64,000 nt of DNA from CALBPI01 sp039033995 (GCA_039033995.1 JBCCBP010000001.1:186001-250000), one strand, 5' to 3'; shown: positions 52,982-62,407, counted from the stretch's first letter. The notes: generated from the letters alone by a model not told the origin. Made by a program: numbers and translations.

Positions 52982-54640
52982 TCAAACGATGATCTCGTCG
53001 CCCGCAAAGCCACGGAAACGGAAGCCGTCGAACGCTTCGTTATAGGTGCGTTTGATATCGCGTAATAGCCCAACGGCGACCTGTTCGCCGACTAACAGGC
53101 CCTCGGTGCCATCGGTGCGCCAGTGGACGCCGGCAATGTCACGGCCGAGCGCGATGTTGTTAGCCAGCTTGTTCAACTCGCCGCCGATGGTCAGGGGCTC
53201 GCCCACGAAAGGCGTCAGCTCGAGACCACGCAGCGATGCCTGTACTGGATCAGGCACTGGGTGTTCTTCGTCGAACATCGCTTTCATGATCGTCGTGCAA
53301 GCGCCGGCAATGGTGGCGTGTCCGGCCGGGTAGGCCGGGTGCGTTGGGCTTCCCTCCGGATAGGCCATCGGCAACAAGTAGTTGCCGTAGCTCGAGAACG
53401 TCCGGTCGAACACTTGTACATTATTCACCGACTCATGGATCGGGTACTTCCGCCTGCCGCTCAAGTGGTGCTGCAAGCGACCACCGAACGTCTCAGGGCG
53501 CAAGCGCAAGTGCACTTGCCATTTGTGGAACCAAGCAGCCTTGAGTGCTTCGTGCGCCGCCTTGGCAATCAGGCTCAAGAGATCCGCGGCACCGAAGGTG
53601 ACGAACCGGCCTTGCGTTGCTGAGAAGTCATACGGCAGTCTCGGGTCCCATGGGTTGATGCCGAGCCCACCCATGATGATCTGCGCGGCATTGAGATACG
53701 CCTGGTAGCTGAAGTCGACATGGACATAGCTGCCGAGGTGGCGGCCGTTGCTGAGATACCGCGACGTCGTATCGAGGATTGGTTGGTTCGGCACATCGCC
53801 ACGCTGAACCGCGAGCCATTCCTGATAGTCGGTCATAAAGTCGAGGCCAGCGATGTCGACCCGGTAACGTTGTTCCAGCGTCATCGCACCGAAGGGAACG
53901 GGTTTCAGCAATAGCTGCGAGATGTAGGGGCCGACCAGATCTCCAGCTGTCTCGCCACGGAACAGATTCGTCGGTGTCACCGGGCCGCGATAACGACGGT
54001 GGAAATAGGCGAATTGGTTCAGGTCATCGACCGCGGCCGCCACATCCGGATGAAAATCGTACTGTGAAAACGGCACATCCCGGAGTAGGGCGTGCCAATA
54101 TACCTCCACGATTTCCGCGATTTCGTCAACATCGCTGAAAGCGGGTGCTGCCGGCATGTGAATCGTATGCGAGTCGGCGCCTTCAACCGAATAAGCAAAG
54201 GTCGCCTGCGGATTAGCCAGTTTGCGTTGACCACCCATCGGAATCTGCTCGAAGCGCGTGTCGTCCTGCGAGCGAAGTGCTTGTTTCAGCCGCCGGTATG
54301 CCCGCCGATCAACCTCGCCGAACTCGTCATGCGGCAGCCCCTTCGTGAACGAGCCGATTTTGTTGCGGTAGCGTTGGTCGTCGCCGTTGTCACGGGCGCG
54401 CGGTACAGGCTGTGACCACTGGTCGATGGCCGCGTTGATCCTCAGGTTAAAGGCATTGGCGCGCCGCCGGCGACGGCTTTGCCCGATGACTGCCGCCTCA
54501 GCGTTGCCGGTCAGGCCAGCGGTTGGAATCGCCGTCGCAGCACCGGCAAAGGCGGCAGAGCCACCCAGAAAGTGCCGCCGGGAGACGGTGTCAGTTTTAC
54601 GATCTGCGATCGCTGCGTCGTGTCGATCAGTGGTGGTCAT
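52982..54640 (-). CDS. Tat-exported vanadium-dependent haloperoxidase-like protein
   Basis: 552 residues. A twin-arginine signal (SRRHFLGGSAAFAGAATAIPTAG) marks export in folded form. The vanadate/phosphatase core shows the three expected motifs: KWQVHLRLRPE, then PTHPAYPAGHATIAGA (His of the PxGH motif), then GRDIAGVHWRTDG (Arg and the vanadate-binding His). Such enzymes oxidise halides with H2O2 or act as acid phosphatases. Halide preference cannot be told. The long N-terminal domain (to residue 330) is typical of bromoperoxidase-type VHPOs. Single gene. Confidence 0.9.
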   Translation of the reverse strand: MTTTDRHDAAIADRKTDTVSRRHFLGGSAAFAGAATAIPTAGLTGNAEAAVIGQSRRRRRANAFNLRINAAIDQWSQPVPRARDNGDDQRYRNKIGSFTKGLPHDEFGEVDRRAYRRLKQALRSQDDTRFEQIPMGGQRKLANPQATFAYSVEGADSHTIHMPAAPAFSDVDEIAEIVEVYWHALLRDVPFSQYDFHPDVAAAVDDLNQFAYFHRRYRGPVTPTNLFRGETAGDLVGPYISQLLLKPVPFGAMTLEQRYRVDIAGLDFMTDYQEWLAVQRGDVPNQPILDTTSRYLSNGRHLGSYVHVDFSYQAYLNAAQIIMGGLGINPWDPRLPYDFSATQGRFVTFGAADLLSLIAKAAHEALKAAWFHKWQVHLRLRPETFGGRLQHHLSGRRKYPIHESVNNVQVFDRTFSSYGNYLLPMAYPEGSPTHPAYPAGHATIAGACTTIMKAMFDEEHPVPDPVQASLRGLELTPFVGEPLTIGGELNKLANNIALGRDIAGVHWRTDGTEGLLVGEQVAVGLLRDIKRTYNEAFDGFRFRGFAGDEIIV

Positions 54641-54800
54641 GTGAGCCCCTTATTCGTCGGTTCTTGATGTGGCGTGGCACCGCTTACGCGGCGCGACAAC
54701 TGTCTCAGTAACCGTAGCGATGGAGCAGCCGACAAAACTCAGGTTTCGCTTAAGATTGTCTTAACACCGGGTTAAGCGGGGTGTGACCAGCAAAAAGGAG

Positions 54801-54868
54801 ATAAAAATAGAGCCAGCTGCCGCAAGACGTCTGGCTTTGTGTTGATACGAGCCAACTAGATGTTGGCT
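54801..54868 (-). terminator. Two hairpins downstream of xylA
   Basis: Reading from xylA on the minus strand, the first stem is AGCCAAC/GTTGGCT (54868-54850, 5-base loop). The second is AGCCAG/CTGGCT (54836-54811, 14-base loop), followed by a T-rich run (TATTTTTAT). The second looks like a rho-independent terminator. The rest of the 54641-54899 gap should contain the haloperoxidase promoter, but no clear boxes are visible. Confidence 0.5.
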
Positions 54869-54899
54869 TCAGTGAATGAGATGTTCGATGTGACCTGCC

Positions 54900-56252
54900 T
54901 TACGCCGCGATGCCGCGCACCAGGTAATCGTTGATCAAGTTCTCCATCAGCTCCTGACGGCCGCTGATGGAGTCGGGTTCTTCGCCCGCCAGGGCCAGCG
55001 ACTGCAACGCCGGCAAGTCCAGTTCGCCCCGCTCGAATGCGCGACCGTCACCGGCATCGAAGCTCTGGTATCGATCCTGTTTCAACGCCTTCACGCGTGG
55101 GTCATTCAGGATCTTGCTCGCTATGATCAGGCCCCGTGCAAACGCATCCATGCCGCCGATATGGGCGATGAAGAGATCTTCGAGCTGTGTCGATTCGCGT
55201 CGCAACTTGGCATCGAAATTGAGCCCGCCGGAACCAAGGCCGCCGCCTTCGAGTATGACCATCATCCCGTGTACCGTGTCATAGAGATCGGTGGGGAACT
55301 GATCGGTATCCCATCCATTCTGCGGGTTGCCACGGTTGGCATCAACCGAGCCGAGCAGGCCCGCATCGGCGGCCATACGCAGATCGTGTGCGAACGTGTG
55401 TCCCGCCAACGTCGCGTGGTTGGCTTCGATGTTCAGTTTGAAGTCGCGGTCCAGTTCATAGTGACGCAAGAAGCCGATGCTCGTTTGCGCATCGAAATCG
55501 TATTGATGATGCATCGGCTCCATGGGCTTCGGTTCGATCAGGAACGTACCGTTAAAGCCGATCGATCGGCCATAGTCGCGCGCCATCGTCAGGAAGCGTG
55601 CCATGTGTTCCTGTTCGCGCAATGTATCGGTGGTTTGCAGGCAGCTGTAGCCTTCGCGGCCACCCCAGAAAACGTAATTCTCACCGCCGAGCTTGACGGT
55701 GGCATCGAGCATCGCTTTGACTTGAGCACCGGCGTGCGCCACCACACGAAAGTCTGGATTGGTTGCCGCACCGTTCATGTAGCGTGGGTTGGAGAACAGG
55801 TTAGCGGTGCCCCAAAGCAATTTCATTCCCGTCTCGTTTTGTCGCTCCAGAGCCGCATCGACCATCGTCTCGAGGTTCGCGAGCAGGTCTGACAAGCTGC
55901 TGCCCTCGGGTGCCATATCGACATCGTGGAAGCAGTAATACGGGACGCCGAGCTTGGTGAAAAATTCGAACGCTGCATCCAGCTTCTGCATCGCCGCCGT
56001 CATCGGATCCGCAGCGGCATCCCATGCGTACGCTCGTGTGCCGGGTCCGAACGGATCGAGCCCCAGCCCACAGAAGGTATGCCAATAGCAGACCGCAAAG
56101 CGTAAGTGCTCCGCCAGTGTTTTGCCGGCGACAACACGATCTGGGTCGTAAGCTTTGAAGGCCAATGGGTTGTCCGAGTTCGGTCCTTCGTATTCGATCG
56201 CGTCGATGCCGGCAAAGTACGTGTGTCCACCGGAAAATACAGTTCTGTTCAT
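54900..56252 (-). CDS. xylA: Xylose isomerase
   Basis: 450 residues, the long class II form. LAFKAYDPDRVVAGKTLAEHLRFAVCYWHTFCG, YYCFHDVDMAPEG (catalytic His and Asp), VFWGGREGYSCLQTTD, FLIEPKPMEPMHHQYDFD and NIEANHATLAGHTFAHDLRMA hold the metal ligands. It converts D-xylose to D-xylulose with two divalent metals. The ATG at 56252 (MNRTVFSGGHTYF) is preferred over a TTG at 56273. It follows xylB by 26 bp in a minus-strand operon, a reverse of the usual xylA-xylB order. Confidence 0.95.
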   Translation of the reverse strand: MNRTVFSGGHTYFAGIDAIEYEGPNSDNPLAFKAYDPDRVVAGKTLAEHLRFAVCYWHTFCGLGLDPFGPGTRAYAWDAAADPMTAAMQKLDAAFEFFTKLGVPYYCFHDVDMAPEGSSLSDLLANLETMVDAALERQNETGMKLLWGTANLFSNPRYMNGAATNPDFRVVAHAGAQVKAMLDATVKLGGENYVFWGGREGYSCLQTTDTLREQEHMARFLTMARDYGRSIGFNGTFLIEPKPMEPMHHQYDFDAQTSIGFLRHYELDRDFKLNIEANHATLAGHTFAHDLRMAADAGLLGSVDANRGNPQNGWDTDQFPTDLYDTVHGMMVILEGGGLGSGGLNFDAKLRRESTQLEDLFIAHIGGMDAFARGLIIASKILNDPRVKALKQDRYQSFDAGDGRAFERGELDLPALQSLALAGEEPDSISGRQELMENLINDYLVRGIAA

Positions 56253-56278
56253 GGTTGTGTTCTCAGCATTCAAGGTGA

Positions 56279-57760
56279 TCAGGCATATAGCGCGACGGCT
56301 TGCTGAACGACCTGTTGGTAGTCTTGATAAATGTCTTGATAGATCGGCACGGCCGCAGCGCTTGGCTCCACGGTTTGTTCGCTATCGCGCGCAACGTGTT
56401 GCTCGACGATCGCCTCTAGGCTTTGCTCTTGCTCGACGATCGCCAACGCCTGCAAAGCTGCACCAAAAGCCGCGCCTTCTTCGTTGGTGAGAGTCACGAC
56501 CGGTACATCGCAGACATTGGCGATAATCTGACGCCAGGCAGCGCTTTTAGCGCCACCGCCCGTCGCAATGATTTCGGTCGCGTTCGTATCCAGAGCAGCC
56601 AATGCATCGATACCGGCCCTCAGCCCGAACGTCACCCCTTCAACGGCGGATCGGAGCAGGTTTTTACTGGTCACATTGCGGCCATCGAGACCGACGATCA
56701 TGCCTTTGGCATTGGGCAGGTTCGGCGTCCGCTCGCCATTGAAAAACGGCACGGTGATGATGCCGTCCGCGCCTTGCGGCGCAGTGTTGATCTGCGCTTC
56801 AAAGCTCGCGATATCGGCGTCCAGCAGTTTGCGCATCAGCTCTGTGCTGACCGTGCAATTCATCGTGCACAACAAAGGCAGCCAGCCGCCGGTTGAAGAA
56901 CAGAACGCCGCGATCGTGGCATTGGTGTCGACAATGGGTTTGTCCGAGAATGCGTACACGGTGCCTGAAGTGCCCAGGCTTATGGTGACAGCGCCTACCC
57001 GCACATTGCCCGTGCCGATCGCCCCCATCATGTTGTCGCCGCCGCCGATCGATACGGGTATGCCCGTCGGCAGTCCAAGCTCTGACGCGACGTCTGCTCG
57101 GAGTTGCCCGATCGCCTCATTGCGAGTCCGCACTGGCGGCAGGCATTCTGTCAGGTCGCGGTCCGGGTCGATGGCGCGCAGCATTTCGACGGACCACTGT
57201 CGCGTTCGAATATCCAGAAAACCGGTGCCCGACGCATCGCCGGCTTCCATGCAGCGCTCGCCCGTTAAGACAAAGTTGAGATAGTCATGCGGCAGCAGGA
57301 TCGTATCCAGCTGCTCGTAGCGGTCCGGGTGCTGATCGCGTAGCCAGCGGACCTTTGATGCCGTGTAGCCAGGCAGGACGGCATTGCCAACTTCGCTGAT
57401 ACAGCGTTCGACACCACCAAAAGCTTCCGTGATGGTTTCGCATTCCCGTTCGGTCGACGTGTCGCACCACAGCTTGACCGGGGCAAGCACGGTGCCGGCC
57501 TTATCCAGTGCGACGAAACCATGCTGTTGACCGGATACGCCGATCGCCATCGCGCTACGACGTACGTCATGCGGTATGTCTTTTAGTGCCAGCTGCAGGC
57601 CATCAACCCACCACGACGCCTGTTGCTCGGCCTCACCGTGATCGCCCAGGTGGAGATCGAGCGCAGTACTCGCGCTGGCCGCAATGCGCCGATTGTCGAC
57701 ATCATAAAAAACGACTTTCAGGTGCTGTGTCCCGAGGTCGATACCGAGTACCGTTCTCAT
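56279..57760 (-). CDS. xylB: Xylulokinase
   Basis: 493 residues of the FGGY sugar kinase family: TVLGIDLGTQHLKVVFYDV (phosphate loop), GVSGQQHGFVALDK (substrate motif of xylulokinases), DYLNFVLTGE, SIGGGDNMMGAIGTG, and IIATGGGAKSAAWRQIIANV. It phosphorylates D-xylulose for entry to the pentose phosphate pathway. The ATG at 57760 begins the family domain, and a longer start at 57781 adds only a short leader. First gene of the xylB-xylA unit, divergent from a LacI regulator. No xylose transporter is present here. Confidence 0.94.
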   Translation of the reverse strand: MRTVLGIDLGTQHLKVVFYDVDNRRIAASASTALDLHLGDHGEAEQQASWWVDGLQLALKDIPHDVRRSAMAIGVSGQQHGFVALDKAGTVLAPVKLWCDTSTERECETITEAFGGVERCISEVGNAVLPGYTASKVRWLRDQHPDRYEQLDTILLPHDYLNFVLTGERCMEAGDASGTGFLDIRTRQWSVEMLRAIDPDRDLTECLPPVRTRNEAIGQLRADVASELGLPTGIPVSIGGGDNMMGAIGTGNVRVGAVTISLGTSGTVYAFSDKPIVDTNATIAAFCSSTGGWLPLLCTMNCTVSTELMRKLLDADIASFEAQINTAPQGADGIITVPFFNGERTPNLPNAKGMIVGLDGRNVTSKNLLRSAVEGVTFGLRAGIDALAALDTNATEIIATGGGAKSAAWRQIIANVCDVPVVTLTNEEGAAFGAALQALAIVEQEQSLEAIVEQHVARDSEQTVEPSAAAVPIYQDIYQDYQQVVQQAVALYA

Positions 57761-57842
57761 GAATCGAGCCTTGCGATACACGGCCGAGCCGGAGATAAGC
57801 TGTTCAGCATCAGTCCCCCCAAATGGCTTATGATAGTGCTAG

Positions 57843-57856
57843 TGTAAACGTTTACA
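57843..57856. promoter_or_regulatory. LacI-type operator of the xylose genes
   Basis: TGTAAACGTTTACA is a perfect 14-bp palindrome with the central CG usual for LacI-family operators. It lies between xylB (start 57760) and the divergent regulator gene (start 57982). Confidence 0.82.
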
Positions 57857-57981
57857 AATTGGCTTGCATCCCCACCCATCCATTGTGGGGCGTCTGCGTT
57901 CTGAACGTGCGCCGTCGTCTGCACTGCGTTAGGCTCAGCGTCGCAATGGTTCAGAAAAAACAAGGCACAATCTTCGCTGGT

Positions 57982-59004
57982 ATGAACACAGTTTCCATCA
58001 AGGAAGTCGCGCGGCTTGCGGGCGTCTCTATCGCGACCGTGTCTCGCTATATCAATGCGCCGGAGAAGGTGTCTGAGAAGACGCGCGAAAAGGTGCGAAC
58101 CGCAATCGAAACCACCAACTATTCCCCGAACACACTGGCCCAGTCGTTTCGACGTGGCCGAACGAACATGATTATGGTGGTGTTGCCGTCCGTCGGTGAC
58201 CCGTTCTTCGAGCAGGTGCTGAAAGGCATTCGGACCGCGGCGCAGGCGAAGGGCTATTCCATCGTGATCGAAGAGACGCAACGCAACACGATGACGGCGG
58301 ATCAGATCGGCGCCATGCTGGTATCGAAGCAAACCGATGGCATCTTGTTGCTGGCGAGTCTGTCGCCCTTCGGCACGGACGTTCTGTCGGCCAACAGCCA
58401 GCGTCGGCTACCAATTGTGATCGGTTGTGAAACTGTCTCTCCTGAACTGGCGAAATTTTCGGGTGTGCATATCGACAACGTTGCCGCCGGTATCGATGCC
58501 ACCGCGTATCTGATCACGAAAGGCCATCGACGCATCGGGATGATCACAGGGCAGGTCGCCTCTTTGCTCACTCAGGACCGGGAACTGGGCTATCGCACGG
58601 CACTGAAAAACGCGGGTATCGATTGTCCCGATGGCTGGGTGGTCAATGGTGAGCTCAGCATCGGTGGTGCACGTCATGCGATGCGCGCATTACTCGAACA
58701 CCCGCAGCGTCCGACGGCCGTCTTCTGTGCCACAGATGAAATGGCGATCGGTGCATTGCATGAGGTGAAGCAGGCCGGCATGAGCGTGCCCAGCGATATC
58801 TCTATCATGGGTTTTGATGATATGCGCTTTGCCGCCGTTTGCGACCCACCGCTGACCACGATAGCGCAGCCTGCCGAAACTATCGGCGAGCGCGCTATTT
58901 ATCGGCTGTGTCATGAAATCGAAGCAGGCGAGACCGCCGTGAGTGAGCAGGAAGTGCTGCCGCATAGGTTGGTGGTGCGGGAGTCCGTTGCCGCACCGTC
59001 TTGA
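57982..59004 (+). CDS. LacI-family regulator of xylose genes
   Basis: 340 residues. The N-terminal helix-turn-helix (VSIKEVARLAGVSIATVSRYINAPEKVSEKTREKV) and hinge helix (SPNTLAQSFRRGRT) are classical. The rest is a periplasmic-binding-like sugar sensor (VVLPSVGDPFFEQVLKGI, RPTAVFCATDEMAIGAL, DISIMGFDDMRFA). The frame is open upstream to 57823, but the HTH starts at the ATG at 57982. It should repress xylB-xylA and itself from the palindrome and release in the presence of xylose or a derivative. Confidence 0.92.
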   Translation: MNTVSIKEVARLAGVSIATVSRYINAPEKVSEKTREKVRTAIETTNYSPNTLAQSFRRGRTNMIMVVLPSVGDPFFEQVLKGIRTAAQAKGYSIVIEETQRNTMTADQIGAMLVSKQTDGILLLASLSPFGTDVLSANSQRRLPIVIGCETVSPELAKFSGVHIDNVAAGIDATAYLITKGHRRIGMITGQVASLLTQDRELGYRTALKNAGIDCPDGWVVNGELSIGGARHAMRALLEHPQRPTAVFCATDEMAIGALHEVKQAGMSVPSDISIMGFDDMRFAAVCDPPLTTIAQPAETIGERAIYRLCHEIEAGETAVSEQEVLPHRLVVRESVAAPS

Positions 59005-59011
59005 AAGCGCC

Positions 59012-59704
59012 TTAGTCTTGGTTTGTCGCGTACGTTGAATCTCGATGTTCTCCTGGCATGGACCACCGCGTGACAAAGGGCACCCATTCGACAACAAGCA
59101 GGTTCAGGACCCAGCTGGTCCAGGGTACGATGAGATAGACATCGTCGAAACTCATCCCACCAACGAAGATGAGAAGTCCCAATTCGATGCGCAGCGTCAC
59201 GGCGGCCAATGTGATTGCAAATGATCGCTTCATCCAGCGCTGGTGCGTGGATATACGTCGACGCAAGATACTGATTACCGCTACGGTGGTTGTGATCAAC
59301 CACACCGCGGACATCATGCCGAATGCCGCCGTATTGGATGCACCACCATAAGCGAATGAGCTGGCATAGAGTCCGCAGATCCCACTAAGCGTGACAGCAG
59401 ACACGTAGATAACGCCGGCGCCGCGGTGTATTCGACGATGTCGCTTCAGAGCCGGTAGGAACTGGAGCGCACCGCTGAGTAACGCAAGGATGCCGAAGCC
59501 GATATGCACTTTCATGGTGAATGAATTGCGGGTGTAGTTGTCTTGTTGCGCTGCGAACGCATAGTGATCGGGTTCCAACCACAGGTATTGGCTCGCCGCG
59601 CCGCCGATGTACAACACGGCCGCGATCAGGGTGATGTACCAGAGTGATCTGTGCCAGCGACTTGGCCTTTGATCTGCCGTTAGCCATTGAAGTATGCGAG
59701 TCAT
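59012..59704 (-). CDS. DUF2306 membrane protein
   Basis: 230 residues with about six membrane helices. The family core is MKVHIGFGILALLSGALQFLPALKRHRRIHRGAGVIYV, with histidines in helix loops, as in DUF2306 proteins. ISTHQRWMKRSFAITLAAVTLRI follows. Function unknown, but the paired His residues might bind a cofactor. Divergent from the LytTR regulator gene, about 100 bp apart, so probably its target. Confidence 0.85.
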   Translation of the reverse strand: MTRILQWLTADQRPSRWHRSLWYITLIAAVLYIGGAASQYLWLEPDHYAFAAQQDNYTRNSFTMKVHIGFGILALLSGALQFLPALKRHRRIHRGAGVIYVSAVTLSGICGLYASSFAYGGASNTAAFGMMSAVWLITTTVAVISILRRRISTHQRWMKRSFAITLAAVTLRIELGLLIFVGGMSFDDVYLIVPWTSWVLNLLVVEWVPFVTRWSMPGEHRDSTYATNQD

Positions 59705-59807
59705 ATTGCACCAGTGGAGTTTGTGTCGATATCATCATCTCTAATGAAACTGGGTGCAGACAGTACGTTTTCGTCATTGGTGACCCGTTTTTCGTGGCTG
59801 GTGCGCT

Positions 59808-60563
59808 ATGCCCATTAACGAAGCGCGAGTGGGTTCGGATATTCGAAAAGCGTTCGCATTGATTGTAGCCGCGTCTTTGTTTTTTGCCGTTACTTCCCCA
59901 TTCAATGCGGTCACTTACTTGCCTTTTCTCGCGCGCTGGATCTATTGGGCGGGACTGATCGCGATTGTTGTGATAACCCAGTGGTCTGTTTGGCGCATCG
60001 AAAAATTTCAATGGCCGAGTTGGCAACTTGCTGTGCTTGTATCGATCATCGCAACGCCTTTGGTGCTGGTTGCGATTTTGACGATCCAGCACATGATTGA
60101 CCGGACGGTACCGCAGCGTTTCTGGCTGACTTTGTCTGCCTCGATCTGGGTCATCAATATCGTGCTGGCGTTCGTGGCGATGCAGTGGGCAACCCCGAAA
60201 CGCGGCCAACGTCTCACCCAGTCTGAAGAGGCTGCGATTGAATCGGGGCAGGGGATTCGTGATCGACTGCCCGCGACAGCATCAGGTCAAGCTATCTGGG
60301 CGCTTGGCGCACAAGATCACTATCTGGAGGTAATCCTTGCAAGTAGCAAGCACTTGATACACATGCGGTTGAGAGACGCGATCGCGATGATGGCCGATAG
60401 CGATGGGCTTCAGGTGCATCGTTCCTGGTGGGTGGCGCGAGACGCTGTCGCGAAGATTGGTCGCAAGGGCCGCAATACTGAAATCACCCTGCGTAGCGGA
60501 CAGCGATTACCGGTGTCTCGCTCGGGTGCCCGTCGTTTACGAGAGGCCGGTTGGCTCAACTAG
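59808..60563 (+). CDS. Membrane-bound LytTR-domain regulator
   Basis: 251 residues: four N-terminal membrane helices (about 15-130), then a LytTR DNA-binding domain (IWALGAQDHYLEVILASSKHLIHMRLRDAIAMMADSDGLQVHRSWWVARDAV, ITLRSGQRLPVSRSGARRLREAGW). Regulators with this build sense at the membrane without a kinase partner and often act on a neighbouring membrane-protein gene, here DUF2306. Confidence 0.9.
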   Translation: MPINEARVGSDIRKAFALIVAASLFFAVTSPFNAVTYLPFLARWIYWAGLIAIVVITQWSVWRIEKFQWPSWQLAVLVSIIATPLVLVAILTIQHMIDRTVPQRFWLTLSASIWVINIVLAFVAMQWATPKRGQRLTQSEEAAIESGQGIRDRLPATASGQAIWALGAQDHYLEVILASSKHLIHMRLRDAIAMMADSDGLQVHRSWWVARDAVAKIGRKGRNTEITLRSGQRLPVSRSGARRLREAGWLN

Positions 60564-60731
60564 TGGTGCAATTCAGTCTATCGCAATACCTCGCTAGCCG
60601 GTCATTACACGTCGTGCATTTGGTTTAGGTCGGTACGGGTCAATAGCGTTGGCACTACCCGAAATGGATGCGAGTCACTCGAGCCGCAACGACATACGAC
60701 GCGCCACCAAGTAGCGATACTCCTGAAGTGC
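60564..60731. other. Intergenic stretch after the LytTR gene
   Basis: About 170 bp without a gene, up to the NtrC-like site. I see no strong terminator or other named element in it. Confidence 0.45.
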
Positions 60732-60748
60732 TGCACCATTTTGGTGCG
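60732..60748 (+). promoter_or_regulatory. NtrC-like activator site
   Basis: TGCACCATTTTGGTGCG has perfect arms GCACCA and TGGTGC around TTT and closely matches the known NtrC consensus TGCACNNNNNNGGTGCA. It stands about 110 bp before the predicted transcription start, a usual distance for an enhancer. A poorer half-site may follow near 60752-60764. Confidence 0.72.
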
Positions 60749-60831
60749 CGATACACCCTTGGCGCTTATCCCTCTTTTTGAAAAACAATCACTTATGCCA
60801 GGACAAGCCTGATAGTCACGACGCGTTGTGA

Positions 60832-60846
60832 TGGCATGCGACTTGC
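60832..60846 (+). promoter_or_regulatory. Sigma54 (RpoN) promoter
   Basis: TGGCATGCGACTTGC matches the -24/-12 consensus TGGCACGNNNNTTGC, with GG and GC at the required 10-base gap. Transcription would start near 60858, giving a leader of about 38 bases to the ATG at 60896. Confidence 0.78.
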
Positions 60847-60895
60847 TCTCAATACTGGGATCGGTGCGCCGCAATACCAATCGAGAGGGGGATCC

Positions 60896-62407
60896 ATGCG
60901 TCAAACTTCGCTCACACCAGTCCTATTACTCGCCACCGTCGTCTTGCTGACGCAGGCAAGCACCGCCTGCGCGGAAGACACTGAAGCGTTGCCTGAGTTG
61001 CCGCAGTGGCTAGAGCAAAAGCTCGAGGCTATTCCTGAAGACAAGCGCGAGATATTGCTGTCCGAGAAAACGCTCAAATTCACCGGCACGTGGGAGAAAC
61101 TCTTTAATCGGCTGGAGCCGAAAAGCAGCGAAGAAATCATCGCGTACATCGACGGCATGGTCGAAGTGAACGAGGCGATTCGGTTCAACCCTGAGACCGA
61201 TATGGCGTCAATACCTCTGAATACCGAAGCGGAAGACTTCAATGGCTGGAAAACGCGTATGCCGAAGTCGCTAATACGCGATCGCGAGCCCGGGCCCATT
61301 TATCTGAGTTACTACATTAACAACCGACGTGCCGGTGTCAGGACATTCGCAGGAGCGCCGGTCGCTATTTATCCCGAAGATTTAATTGCCGGCAATGTCG
61401 AAGTCGCGATTGTAGGTGCGCCATTGGATATGGGTTCTTACTACCGCGGTCAGCGGTTTGGCCCGCAAGCGATGCGTAACGAATACGGTGCGGGCGGTGT
61501 TGATATGAACACCATGATTAACCCGTCGAAAGAGCTCAGCATCGTTGACTACGGCGATATCGCAATCGATAACATGAGTACCGAACTTTCTGTGCACCAT
61601 GTACGAGAACGCATCGCCGAAATCGCTGCGACCGGTGCACGCCCCTTCATCATCGGCGGTGACCATAGTCTTGAATACCCGGATATCGCAGGGCTTGCCG
61701 ACGTGCACGGCAAAGGCAGTTTCGGCGTGATTCATTTCGATGCGCATTTCGATGCCGGGAAAGATCGCAAGCACTACATCACGCATGGACAACCGGTCTA
61801 CCGCGCAATCAAAGAGGGACACGTCAAGGCCAGCAATTTTATTCAAGTTGGCTTGCGTGGCCCCTGGCCGGACGCATGGGGTTTTGAGTGGATGCGCAAC
61901 AACGGCATGCGCTACCACACCATGGCCGAGGTCGAAAAGCTCGGTTGGAAAGCGGTGATGGAAAGCGCTTTAGCTGAGGCGCGGGAAGGCACCGAAAAAC
62001 TACTGATCTCATTTGATGTCGACGTGCTGGATCCCGCTTTCGTGCCTGGTACCGGTACGCCAGTGCCGGGCGGGTTGACGATGCGCGAGGCGATTCCGCT
62101 CGTTCGAGGACTCTGTGCACAGAACGACATTATTGGATTCGAGCTTGTCGAGTTAGACCCGTTGCTCGACAATACTTACCGCTCGGCGCTAAACGGCAAC
62201 TTCATTTTGCATGCTTGTTTAACCGGTATAGCAATGCATAAAAAGGGCATTACCGATCCGTATTATCTGTCGGAACTAACAACAGACCATCAACAGCCAA
62301 GTGCTGGTCGTCGTGGCGAAAAAGCCGGTGATGTCGAGGCCGTCGATCCAGACTACGCTAAATTGTCGACGGCGGAGGACGCAAACACGGGTGAAGACGA
62401 TGACTAG
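60896..62407 (+). CDS. Exported arginase/agmatinase-family ureohydrolase
   Basis: 503 residues. A Sec signal peptide (LTPVLLLATVVLLTQASTACA) is unusual for this cytosolic family. An N-terminal extension of about 130 residues follows. The catalytic domain has the metal motifs GGDHSLEYPD, GVIHFDAHFDAG and LISFDVDVLDPAFVPGTGTPVPGG, and MGSYYRGQRFGPQAMR at its start. Typical members use two Mn(II), or Ni(II) in guanidine hydrolases, to split guanidino compounds to urea. Substrate unknown. GAGGGGG lies before the ATG. It is first in an operon with ppiC- and hupE-like genes behind a sigma54/NtrC-like promoter. Confidence 0.9.
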   Translation: MRQTSLTPVLLLATVVLLTQASTACAEDTEALPELPQWLEQKLEAIPEDKREILLSEKTLKFTGTWEKLFNRLEPKSSEEIIAYIDGMVEVNEAIRFNPETDMASIPLNTEAEDFNGWKTRMPKSLIRDREPGPIYLSYYINNRRAGVRTFAGAPVAIYPEDLIAGNVEVAIVGAPLDMGSYYRGQRFGPQAMRNEYGAGGVDMNTMINPSKELSIVDYGDIAIDNMSTELSVHHVRERIAEIAATGARPFIIGGDHSLEYPDIAGLADVHGKGSFGVIHFDAHFDAGKDRKHYITHGQPVYRAIKEGHVKASNFIQVGLRGPWPDAWGFEWMRNNGMRYHTMAEVEKLGWKAVMESALAEAREGTEKLLISFDVDVLDPAFVPGTGTPVPGGLTMREAIPLVRGLCAQNDIIGFELVELDPLLDNTYRSALNGNFILHACLTGIAMHKKGITDPYYLSELTTDHQQPSAGRRGEKAGDVEAVDPDYAKLSTAEDANTGEDDD

